A DNA stretch of 22,021 nucleotides from Paramacrobiotus richtersi. Its lineage: Eukaryota; Tardigrada; Eutardigrada; Parachela; Macrobiotidae. The notes under the pieces are model-generated. The model searched no databases. It had not been told where the DNA came from and saw only the letters and a list, made by a program, of their open reading frames with translations. Position 1 is the stretch's first letter. Each line of letters begins with the position of its first letter. This document shows, piece after piece, positions 9,101 to 15,539 of the stretch. Position numbers and translations under genes: made by a program. The stretch spans positions 1 through 22,021 of the forward strand of contig JAQGAU010001016.1 in assembly GCA_034698045.1 (NCBI GenBank), in the 5' to 3' direction.

Positions 9101-9902
9101 GTAATTTTAAACTGTAATCACTTTCTCAGCGTATTAAATATTCCGATTCCCATACAACTGAAATTAAGCTTACTCACAATTCCTACTTTTTAGTCATGAA
9201 TCAGAGCGCGATATTGATTTCAAAGTTGGTCTAGGTTATGAAACGCCATGGTGTACCTATAACTTTCACAAAACTTTCATGCTTCAGAACCGAATTTTGA
9301 ACACTCGAAGGTAAATTATAAAAATATTATGTCAATTGTTTTTTTCCCCGAATGACCTTTATGCCATCAGTACCAATACAATATTTATATGCTATATTTT
9401 TTTGGATATTATATTCTTAAAATTTTGCATCTCGACATGAAATGCTTTGCTTGTTGAAACTTGAAAGTGTACGCTTTATTGATATCCTTACTTAATTTTA
9501 TCAATTACGTACTAAAAAGTTTCCACAGCTCAACATATACCCGGCGTCGGCCGGCGATCAGACAAAGGTTTTTCAATACCGGGTCTTACCGGGTGAAAAA
9601 ATCATAGCAAATCCCTTATCCCGACTCAGAATCTCCACAATCTCCCCGGCCACCTGGGGCATGAGATCCCCCGTATCACCGCACCCGGTGGCATTGGCCA
9701 GTCGGGGTTTGTAAATCCGATGAAATGACAAACTGGGCACCATATACGCGTACTTCTCCTTCATCTCCTCAAAGGCAATATCATACACCGGCCCGGTGGC
9801 GTAAATCCCGTACATGGGATTCTGCCCCAGAATCACCGTGATGATGGACACATGGACCGCGGCCACATGCCCAAATAGGGGGCAGAGAAAAATCAGCAAC
9901 AT
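1..9902 (-). CDS. Receptor-type guanylate cyclase (multi-exon gene, 3' end outside window)
   Basis: Single-pass membrane receptor predicted to bind an extracellular ligand and signal through an intracellular kinase-homology domain and cyclase domain. I place these exons on the minus strand, all with compatible phases: 9902-9590, 8107-8097, 7310-7249, 5394-5078, 4916-4873, 4790-4752, 4385-4308, 4009-3866, 2931-2619, 2330-2252, 2186-1913, 1850-1677, 1399-1078, 505-214, 141-1. Domain order is signal peptide, ANF-receptor ligand domain, transmembrane helix, kinase homology, dimerisation segment, cyclase start, as in natriuretic-peptide-receptor type cyclases. One expected ligand-domain exon between 2932 and 3865 was not found, and the two smallest N-terminal exons are the least certain. 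The cyclase core lies beyond position 1. The first metal-binding Asp of the cyclase is Ser, so enzymatic activity is doubtful. Family assignment is strong; exact splicing is my reconstruction. Confidence 0.85.
142..213 (-). other. 72-base intron open in the coding frame
   Basis: The segment starts GTATGT and ends TTTAG on the minus strand. Removing it joins LLKEMIPG to IFIGKLRNKEIV, restoring the spacing expected at the start of the cyclase domain. It is a multiple of three and has no in-frame stop, so a retained form would add 24 residues. The intron call rests on alignment to the family and on the splice sites. Confidence 0.7.
214..505 (-). CDS. Receptor cyclase exon 14: end of kinase homology and dimerisation segment
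   Basis: The frame gives DLPFYTANSDYPPDLSSLID, CFAVDPHRRPDVGQVRMRLK and an SVMDGIF-LSLDKYATDLEEK stretch, ending LLKEMIPG. These match the C-W-x-x-x-P-x-x-R-P helix, the L-x-x-M/L-x-x-Y-A-x-x-L-E dimerisation coiled coil and the LL-x-x-M-L-P start of the cyclase. The upstream boundary (TATGGTAG/TGG) was chosen to keep phase 1 and is the weaker edge. The exon ends GG/GTATGT in phase 2. Confidence 0.85.
1078..1399 (-). CDS. Receptor cyclase exon 13: kinase-homology C-lobe
   Basis: After CTTTACAG the exon reads GLAYIHTSRLRFHGSLSSLT, in which HGSL stands where an active kinase has HRD; this is normal for receptor cyclases (HGNL). The DFG/DYG position is lost in a LAGAASR stretch. LWMAPEQL and SADVYSLAVVICEI are the APE motif and the F-helix. 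It stops at CGG/GTAAAT in phase 1. Confidence 0.88.
1677..1850 (-). CDS. Receptor cyclase exon 12: kinase-homology domain
   Basis: The exon reads VKTLQYDNVARFFGVLTLEK, then LALVWDYGRGSIRSMLDENR and ITVDYQMKMSFIHEMLK. These match the L-x-H-x-N-V-x-R-F-x-G strand, the W/E-Y-x-x-R-G-S-L hinge and the F-I-x-D-M helix of receptor cyclase kinase-homology domains. The acceptor is CTGCTGCAG. The donor AAA/GTTCGT is weak but keeps the frame. Confidence 0.85.
1913..2186 (-). CDS. Receptor cyclase exon 11: start of kinase-homology domain
   Basis: After GTTCGTTGCAG the exon starts at the cytoplasmic side with a WWHLDTRLLF motif, comparable to the W-x-I/L segment after the membrane in receptor cyclases. 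It ends NKRLLRTLAD before GTACGT. No glycine-rich ATP loop is visible, and no clear catalytic Lys context, as expected for a pseudokinase. Phases are 2 in and 0 out. Confidence 0.75.
2252..2330 (-). CDS. Receptor cyclase exon 10: transmembrane helix
   Basis: Between AATATTGCAG and GTAAGC this exon encodes SLAFPLALGCGLGGVIVIGTI followed by GALLYL, an uninterrupted hydrophobic span of about 26 residues rich in Gly. Its place directly after the juxtamembrane CGF motif and before the kinase-homology region identifies it as the single transmembrane helix. Phases are 1 in and 2 out. Confidence 0.85.
2619..2931 (-). CDS. Receptor cyclase exon 9: end of ligand domain, juxtamembrane cysteines
   Basis: The exon follows TTGCAG and reads ILNETWSVLNKTDGRHF, then a region equivalent to the G-x-x-G-x-V strand with an FREVVIGANGIRKRDTWF stretch. 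It ends in WRGLSGPPSDRPACGF and RCPFGN, the typical GPP-x-x-x-P-x-CGF juxtamembrane motif of receptor guanylate cyclases. It stops at GTATGT in phase 1. This motif is the best single piece of evidence for the family. Confidence 0.88.
2932..3865 (-). other. Receptor cyclase intron (an undetected ligand-domain exon is expected here)
   Basis: Bounded by the GTATGT donor after DEL and the TTGCAG acceptor before ILNET. Family members have about 20 residues between these points (a VN...D-G/A-x-x-x-Y motif) and none is obvious here. The best candidate is a minus-strand LVNLGCEPLLYGCSIFAK stretch near 3498-3560, but its donor phase does not fit. The plus-strand open frame at 3673-3930 looks accidental. 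I see nothing else. Confidence 0.5.
3866..4009 (-). CDS. Receptor cyclase exon 8: ligand domain
   Basis: After TTTTTGTAG the exon reads TALEAFQSMIMIQLPTPDWR, then a PLGEFVINVANQV helix and DAKYNYTYNSDEL before GTATGT. This is the ANF-receptor region where a strand is followed by the F-x-x-x-V helix and a YNYT turn. The next family motif (normally VN...YDG/DA...) is not contiguous and was not found. Phase 0 on both sides. Confidence 0.8.
4308..4385 (-). CDS. Receptor cyclase exon 7: VFLYQNP segment
   Basis: Twenty-six codons between a CTCTTTACAG acceptor and a GTCAGT donor read VFLYQNPIEVPQATALYWEM and continue NDSTDA. The previous exon ends GNDY, so the junction rebuilds the DYVF motif of ANF receptors. 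The Trp-containing loop is typical. Phase 0 on both sides. Confidence 0.8.
4752..4790 (-). CDS. Receptor cyclase exon 6: GNDY segment
   Basis: Thirteen codons, LIAHRLKMTGNDY, lie between TTCTTCCAG and GTACGT. They correspond to the ANF-receptor helix and the turn before the DYVF strand; the V-F follows at the start of the next exon. Phase 0 on both sides. Confidence 0.78.
4873..4916 (-). CDS. Receptor cyclase exon 5: ligand-domain strand
   Basis: A short exon between a T-rich TTTTAG acceptor and a GTAAAG donor encodes IILIGTNGDVMRKIM. This matches the ANF-receptor segment in which a hydrophobic strand is followed by a helix carrying an Arg. Phase 1 in and phase 0 out agree with its neighbours. 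Confidence 0.8.
5078..5394 (-). CDS. Receptor cyclase exon 4: ANF ligand domain
   Basis: After a CTGTATACAG acceptor the exon reads S-TSADNALTNRKRYPTLIVFSP, the standard ANF-receptor motif of an Asn-Arg pair followed by a YPT strand. It continues with the helix ALREFLLKFKW and the strand RVITVYCD, then about 60 residues to a GTAAGC donor in phase 1. The length (105 codons) and order match the second subdomain of family members. Confidence 0.85.
5395..7248 (-). other. Long intron of the receptor cyclase gene
   Basis: About 1.85 kb between ligand-domain exons 3 and 4, with the AAG/GTGAGT donor at the 3' coordinate and the TATACAG acceptor at the 5' coordinate. It contains the AT-rich tandem array at 6207-6720. 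The short open frames here have no recognisable motifs and no coding look. I see no RNA gene. Confidence 0.6.
6207..6720. repeat. AT-rich tandem array, about four units of about 125 bases
   Basis: Units begin at TTTCATAC/TTTCATGC near 6207, 6326, 6467 and 6592, with a decayed fifth start at 6716, giving periods of about 119, 141, 125 and 124. Each unit repeats, in order, a CAATATATA-CAGGTGAT/TAAT box, TTAATATTTT runs, ACATACTATTAATATTAAT and AAAACAACAATATAC-AAAAGG. Composition is strongly A+T. It lies inside an intron. Origin is unknown; it may be a minisatellite or expanded AT-rich sequence. Confidence 0.85.
7249..7310 (-). CDS. Receptor cyclase exon 3: ligand-domain helix and VPLLT strand
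   Basis: The minus strand reads CCAG/CCC ATT at the start and AAG/GTGAGT at the end. The translation PISIALIVMLFTELDVPLLT fits the ANF-receptor helix followed by the strand that normally reads W-x-V/I-P-L/M-L/I-T. It ends in phase 2, which matches the next exon. The ELDVPLLT end is convincing. The acceptor is less so: a shorter exon starting at 7273 or 7271 is possible. Confidence 0.55.
8097..8107 (-). CDS. Receptor cyclase putative micro-exon 2 (11 bases)
   Basis: Reading the minus strand, a CTGAT branch-like site and ACCAG acceptor precede GTGCATGTTAT, followed by a GTCAGT donor. Joined to exon 1 it gives SPG-ACY, supplying the conserved cysteine of the ligand domain, and its phases (1 in, 0 out) match both neighbours. 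Joining it to the next exon gives a Cys-to-VPLLT spacing of about 16 residues, close to the roughly 15 in human NPR1 (from memory). An alternative is a longer exon ending at 8073 (GAG/GTTAAC). The assignment is tentative. Confidence 0.4.
8108..9589 (-). other. First long intron of the receptor cyclase gene, AT-rich
   Basis: About 1.5 kb between the signal-peptide exon and the putative micro-exon 2. It is A+T rich with many short homopolymer runs and contains a degenerate two-unit repeat at 8345-8540. No coding exon, RNA gene or transposon end is recognisable. Confidence 0.5.
8345..8540. repeat. Degenerate AT-rich direct repeat, two units of about 96 bases
   Basis: The box AAATCAGCTCA with following TTTATTTATGTAC occurs near 8349 and again near 8445. 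It is followed both times by A-rich spacers with AATAATAATT and by AGATAAATTT. The second copy has diverged. It sits in an intron. Confidence 0.6.
9590..9902 (-). CDS. Receptor cyclase exon 1: signal peptide and start of ligand domain
   Basis: The start codon is at 9902-9900. The first residues, MLLIFLCPLFGHVAA, form a short hydrophobic signal peptide. They are followed by a beta-strand-like VHVSIITVILGQNP and the helix-rich start of an ANF-receptor domain, including a GCGDTGDLM segment and ending FAMIFSPG, the place where family members have a GPxC motif. The exon stops at CCCG/GTAAGA, a good donor, in phase 1. Its GC content is clearly higher than the AT-rich introns around it. An upstream in-frame extension of a few codons lacks an ATG. 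Confidence 0.75.
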
Positions 9903-11163
9903 GGCGATGGAAATCAACAATAAATGACTGCTGGTTATGGTGTTAGCGGTTGGAATTTCACTGTTGCCTCGATTGTCAGGAAAACATCAGGGAACACGGT
10001 TTCCGCCGGAAGTTGGTGGATGGGTTGTTTTGGGAGTGTGTTTCGGGATAGTGGCGTGTTGGGTACAATGACAGACTAGTGAAACTGTGGGTATGAGTAC
10101 GTACAGGTACTTTTGCGCCGGTCTGTTAGCATTTTTTTAGCCGTATAGTTCACTGTCAGCAGTACACTTGCCACATGTCTAATCAACCGACTCTTTTTCT
10201 CGCTTTTGATTCAAGAAAAAAAACCGGCCATCGATTAGTCCAAGGGGATAAAGAAAACCTTTCCACAATGAAATCCATTCCTCCCGAGTCAATATTGACC
10301 GATCCTGGGTATAGCGGTAAATTGTGGCACTGTAAATTGTATTAGACGTTTTTCACTTGTGTGTGGAGAGGAAGTGTATTTTGCCAGATGGTAGTGTATA
10401 CCGTCAACTGCACACCTGTTTTTCTTCAGCGAGGCAACAAAAAGAAAGAAATGCAAACAAGGTACACGCGGTACGAGAGCAACCTAAAGATGACATGTAT
10501 AGCTGGGTACCATAACGTTACATGTGGATAATATTAGTAACATGCAACATAATAATGATGATAATTGATACAAGCACGGCAGAAAAGATCTACGTATTCC
10601 AGCCGTGAAACAAGTGTCCTGATAGTTCACTGGCTGTTGTGCCGTTTACCTTGCCCACTTTGCCTGTGAATTTTTTATATATATGTTTATTTTACGCCTA
10701 TAAGTTGACTGATACTACGAATCTGGACCGTTCCAGATGAAAGTTATTATGCAGTTAATTAACTGCAACAACGTCCGTTGACGTTCTTTCTAAGGAAGAC
10801 AACTGGGTGGACTGTGCCGGCAGCATGGGGCTGCTAATGTCGAGTGTACGGGACGGTTTCGGACACAACTTTGATAATTTCGTACTGTCCCTTTCACAGA
10901 GTGCACGGACATTGTGGTAGCATATCACATGCATACATCCATATAACAGGTTGAATAGGGCGCTGTTAAGTGCTAAACGTAAGTGTTAAGTGTTAAGATT
11001 GTGCCACAGTAAATGTTTGACCTTAAAATTTCCGCTGAATTACGATTCCTTTAAGTACGATTAGTACGATTCCTTCAAGATATTGATAGATCAAGCTAGT
11101 CATAAGAAATAGATGCCCTATCTCTTCAGTCAAACTACTGTATGGTTAGAAATTCATACTTAC
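9903..11163. other. Gene-poor spacer upstream of the receptor cyclase start
   Basis: This should hold the receptor cyclase promoter and 5' leader, but I see no convincing TATA box or initiator. A minus-strand open stretch around 10745-10975 reads through about 75 codons (LLYGCMHVICYHNV, then CERDSTKLSKLCPKPSRTLD) after a possible TTAACAG acceptor. Its phase does not fit the exon at 11164-11652 and I do not call it coding. A short redundant TTAAGTG motif occurs near 10965-10997. Confidence 0.4.
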
Positions 11164-11652
11164 AATAGTTCGTAATCCTACGAGAAATCGTGGAGCGGAG
11201 TTTGTCACTTGAGCCCAAAAAAATTTCGTCGGGACATTTGGGATATACAACGTGAGCGAAAGAGAAAAACGATTTTTCGGAATTATTTTTTCCTCAGGTG
11301 AAAATGTGCAGCCTCTAGCCAAAATGACAAGTACAATGTCAGAAGTTGATGGCATCTTACAAAACTGGCAGTTAACACCAAGGTAATCACAGGTTAGTTT
11401 AATTTCCCAAGTTGTTCCTGCTGGCAGTTGAGTTCGTCCACTGTTTAAAGAAACATCCGTTTTTAATACGGATGCTATGGACTTGTCACCTTTCGATTTT
11501 CTGTCACTGAACGAAGAAATTGTGAACCACTGAAGTCTGCAGAAGCTGTTCCACGCAGCTGTGCAGCGGAACCTGATAAAATACAAGCCCGTGTTGCAAA
11601 ACAGAGACTGTAGACTTTTATGTTTTGTGCGTTTTCTGTAACTTTCTTCCAT
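11164..11652 (-). CDS. Probable coding exon of unknown protein, weak Tudor-like edge
   Basis: A minus-strand open frame of 163 codons from an ATG at 11652 (open further upstream without ATG) ends exactly at ATT/GTAAGT, a consensus splice donor, which supports a real exon. No family is certain. Near the end it reads TLYIPNVPTKFFWAQV then a short helix GLRTIV, resembling the P-x-x-F-W-V-Q strand of extended Tudor domains. There is a CQFC cysteine pair in the middle. I could not find a following exon at the right phase. It may be a gene fragment. Function unknown. Confidence 0.4.
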
Positions 11653-13204
11653 CTCCTTTAGAAGTATGCACCGACACTTCACATTTAGTTTGAAACCAGT
11701 AGATACTAGATATACAGAATAAAATATTGTTAGAAGTGCCAGTTGATATTAAGAATCGTTGGCTAGAAAGAAAGCGATCTGGACCTCTCTAGTCAATACA
11801 AAAGCATGCGAGACCTTTGTGGAAACCGCCTCACCGGTCTTATAGGCTTCTGGTGTGTTTCATGTGAAAGGGGACCCAACACTTTTCTTTCCGACCATGC
11901 AACAGTTCACAGTAGTAGCTGGCATTACTGATCAAATTTGTTTCTTTCTCTTTCAGCTACAGCATATTCTATTGGAAAGGGACAATTTACAGACAGCATA
12001 AGGCTCTCACAACATGCTAGGTCTACCGGCCGCGAAGAAGCCCAGCAGACGTAACGCTTATTTTATATCGATTTGCAAATCAATTTCCGGCAATCAGTGT
12101 ATTTCAGCGCAGTAGGCAATACCGTTCATCAACTCATATTAATTAATGTCTCAAGGCTAACCTTCGCTAGACTGGGGGAAGGTTCCGGTGTATAAAATCA
12201 CAAGCCTGCGCACGTTACCCCGTATACGTATGTACACCTCGGCAGGTCGGTGATCATTTGCTTCGGCTCGGATGACTCGAACAATTCCGTTCGTAACATC
12301 CGACAGGCCCTAGTCCATAGACGCTGTCCACACAGGCGGTGGTGACCAACTAACCATTTCTAGCGCGAAGCACACTATCATTGTACGGATGGACTAGTAA
12401 TTGATTGACCGTTAAATCGTACAGCCAGTGACGATGGGCAGTTGGGGTCCACAGGCTTTAAGGTAATTCTCCACGAAGCTGGACGCAGGATCCGCGATAG
12501 AAACTTCAATCCAAGATTTATGGAATTTCTATGACAGTGCGTACGGAAATTCTTCGTGGGAACGGAACCTGTGTTTTCGGAACAATTGACTCGTTTAAGG
12601 AGAAAAATGTTTTTTTTTTTTGTTTCTTTAACGTGTAATGTTAACGGCTATCTTTGCTGTCCTTGTGAGTTGTGAGTGAGCATCTATGACTAGCGCTTTC
12701 GAGCAACAGCGAAGCTGTAATGCCAATTAACCATTTGGTAGCAGGCTGGTTGTTGGTCACCAAGAGAGCATGGACTTTGCATGCGCGGACCAGCGCGGTG
12801 TATTCTAATGTGTACAGCTCATGGCATGGAATATAACCAGCCTGCAACTGCATGGACAACGCTGTGGCTTTCTGGCGTATATTATCGATCGTAGCCTCGA
12901 TTCAGGCGCACATTTCTGACTTTCCTGTGCAGTATGTACGTCAATACTGTACATACATCTGACCGAGATCATCATTCTTCCAGGGCACAGTACGAGCATA
13001 GAATACGTAGCATTATAGATGTCATACTAGTTTTCGAAATACAAACAGCTGCACGTGCTGCATATTTATCATATTTGATAGAGCCAAAAATCTTCAAAAT
13101 TTACGACACAAATATTATTTGTAATTTATGATCACTGGTGCCCCATTTATGTGGTGATTTCTATCCGATCTGGATTGGTTTTTTGTCCGTTAACAATATA
13201 CGAA
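11653..13204. other. Spacer and 5' flank of fusion-gene copy 1
   Basis: About 11653-12150 shows nothing I recognise. From about 12150 it aligns with the flank of unit 3. A T12 run lies at about 12609-12620. Short open frames at 12641-13131 belong to the repeat flank on both strands and are not convincing genes. The segment TCTGGATTGGTTTTTTGTCC just before the ATG is shared by the three units, but copy 1 has lost the TAG acceptor-like end seen in copies 2 and 3. Confidence 0.5.
12877..12893. promoter_or_regulatory. Conserved upstream box of the array (unit 1)
   Basis: GTATATTATCGATCGTA, containing the palindromes ATCGAT and CGATCG, lies 328 bases before the copy 1 ATG. Equivalents are at 16664-16680 (320 before) and about 19975-19991 (362 before). 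It is better kept than the flanking bases, so it may be a core promoter or factor site. It could also be shared simply because the units are duplicates. Confidence 0.35.
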
Positions 13205-14330
13205 ATGGATTTTCAGCTTAGAAGTGCGTTGCCACCATGTCCGCGGTCTTCTCTCATGGTAGAAATACTAGAAAACGACATGACATTGACCCGAGGATGC
13301 GTCGTTGACTGCTTCAGCAGCGGTCTCGAAATCGACACTTTTCGTCAAAACTCGGGCGACGGACTGTGCCCTTTCACAGACTACAAACTATTTCAGAATC
13401 TGATGATGATGATCGACATGGCTATGTGGAAGAACGACACATAAGCCAGGACGTAGAGGTTCTCTTGCGCCCAGCTGAAGATGATATGTTCGAACAACTG
13501 CGTCCAGGAAAACTCCTGGAGCTTCGGCGGTATTCAGGGTGGTTCGAATCTGGAGCCTGGCAGTTCGCCGTCGTCGAAGTGGAGCAAGACGGTCATCGGA
13601 AATCTACGGTTCGTATGCTTGTAGAGGATGGGTTTGGCTGGGAAAGACGGCGTGTGCGATTGAGAAGGGAGTTTCAACCGCTACATGTGGACACTTTCCA
13701 GAAACTGAAAGTGCCCGTTCCAGAAAACACCGGCAAGGGATGTGTCGCCTCCACGCTGCTGCGATTGAAAGAACGCTTTCACTCGGACTTTCAGTCCCGA
13801 TGGATTGGTTGGACTACGTCGGTGTTTATCGGCGCCACAGAAAGCAAGAAGCATGTCGAAGTCATTTGTCGCAGTGATATGATTAAATTTGCAACCGAAA
13901 ATATCAACAGCATACTATCAGAGTATCCCGGCGAAAGTAACTACTTGAACCCTGATTACAAAGAAAAGTTGAACGGAACGGGGTGGTTCTTTTTTCCTTT
14001 TTCTCGCGCCGCATTTCTTTCCAATTGTGAATTCTCAGGAATAAGAGAAGCAATAAGCCATACTTTAAGCGGAATTAAAGACGGAGTTGCAGCTTTTGAG
14101 GATAATGTTGAATTTCATAGTGAACTGACAATCAGCTCACTACCAAACGGACTGCTGATAGCTTTTCTGGAATAGCTTGATATCTATGCCCGATCAACCT
14201 CTAAGAGGTGAGTGACAATACGAAAATTAGATGATAAAGTTGATCACCTTTCAAAAATTCGTAGTTATTGCAGCGATCAGAAACTCCATCGTAAGTTAAT
14301 ACAAGTTAGAGAGGTAGTAACTTGTTCCAG

Positions 14331-14572
14331 GGTATGCCGGGGATGGAAACTTGGTTGTAAAACCAAGTTTAAAATTTTTTTATCACAGTATTATGTTTAT
14401 TTAAAATTACGTATTTTTTTATTTAATTTTTTGGATGTATTTAGTCTATTTGATTTGTTTATCTAGTTGTTTTAATAAAGTCGAATATATACCGATGTAT
14501 AATGGTATTGAAGTATTGAGGTGTTGAGTTTGTCCCATATTGAGCCAGCAGTGGAGGGCACTGGTGTTGCAG
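14331..14572 (+). other. Inserted segment in copy 1 with duplicated exon start, hairpin and AATAAA
   Basis: The exon start GGTATGYCGGSGATGGAAR occurs twice, at 14331 after TTGTTCCAG and at 14573 after TGTTGCAG, whereas copy 2 has it once. Between them lies A+T-rich sequence absent from copy 2. It opens with a perfect 10-base inverted repeat, AAACTTGGTT (14347-14356) and AACCAAGTTT (14361-14370) around GTAA. An AATAAA is at 14474-14479, just after the first frame stops. It could be a small insertion flanked by an imperfect target duplication, or an alternative terminal exon. Confidence 0.6.
14347..14370. repeat. Perfect 10-base inverted repeat (stem-loop)
   Basis: AAACTTGGTT and AACCAAGTTT are perfect reverse complements separated by GTAA. 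It sits at the left edge of the extra segment in copy 1. No matching terminal repeat was seen at the right edge, so it is not clearly a transposon end. Confidence 0.85.
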
Positions 14573-15539
14573 GGTATGTCGGCGATGGAAGCTGATCTTC
14601 ACTTCGGCTATCATACAAAAGGACCTCATAATTCCTTGCGCAGGAGGATGGGAAGCAGATCATTCCTTTGTTGTGGTGCTGTACGTTGCTGTCCAAATAT
14701 GCAACGGTTCATACAAAGAACCTGTACCTAACTGGATCTTGGTTTCGATGTGCGTTAGCCGCCAGCAGATTATTGGAATACAGACAGAAGAAGTTCAATC
14801 ATCTGGTGATTGTGGGGAATCTGCAGATGTTTCTCGATAATTTTATCGATTGTTATCGCACACTCGTGATAAGAACCGAACTGATGAATGCTTTTGACCA
14901 CGTGATTATCAAGGATTGTCGAATAACATTTGGGTGCACTACGTTATTCAAGCTTGGGGACTACGGTACCTTACCTCACAGAGGATGTGTCGCCCGCGGC
15001 GGTTCATTTGACTGTCTGATACCTGTGCCTTATTTTTCGCTCAAATTTGATCAATATTTAGACGTTTTAAACTGTACATTAGGGATGCTCTTATATCTGG
15101 AAAATCATTGTCCTGAGTTAGCGGCACTCAACGAAGAGTATATGCCGCGTTATCTGCAACGTTTCGAAGAAGTTGGTGAACGCCATTATAAATTACTGAA
15201 AATCGCATTTAACAAGGACGCATATATTTACACACATGCAGCGTTATTTTGGCACTGTTTATCTTGGTATGCAGCTCACCGTTCTATTTGCCGTGCCAAT
15301 AGTATTGTGTGCGGACACCGCTCATCAATGAGTTGAATGTAGAATTTGGGATATACAGTAATCCATAATGGCTGTTACCGTGAATACGAACTCTTCTAGG
15401 TTCCAGCCTCAGCGGAACATTACCTGGATAAAGACGCTTCCTGAACGGCTTGAGAGTTATACGTACAAGAAATTATTACGGCACATGTTTGACCATTGGG
15501 CCACGATCTCCTGCTGTCCGTTCTACAAGTAACAAGTAT

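Larger units (their letters stand above)
13205..15532 (+). pseudogene. FMRP-like Tudor/KH0 plus F-box fusion gene, copy 1 (broken)
   Basis: Same architecture as copy 2. Tudor-like 1 begins at the ATG at 13205. The frame shifts by a one-base deletion near 13340 (ACTTTTCGTC against ACTTTCTCGTC in copy 2). The second frame covers VPFHRLQ, Tudor 2 with VEVLL and SGAWQFAVVEV, the DTFQKLKVPVP linker and KH0. The F-box starts ISSLPNGLL and hits an in-frame TAG at 14173 where copy 2 has Tyr. A GTGAGT donor at 14208 and a TTCCAG acceptor at 14330 remain. About 240 extra bases then duplicate the exon start. A four-base insertion near 14680 shifts the C-terminal frame again, and the last donor is lost (AAGGAC for AAGTAT). 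The final exon from 15400 is intact to TAA 15530-15532. A pseudogene is most likely; a shortened product cannot be excluded. Confidence 0.8.

Noticed and set aside
10745-10975. Minus-strand open stretch as a second exon of the 11164-11652 gene
   Set aside because: The acceptor puts it in the wrong frame and the right frame stops early. No domain is recognisable.
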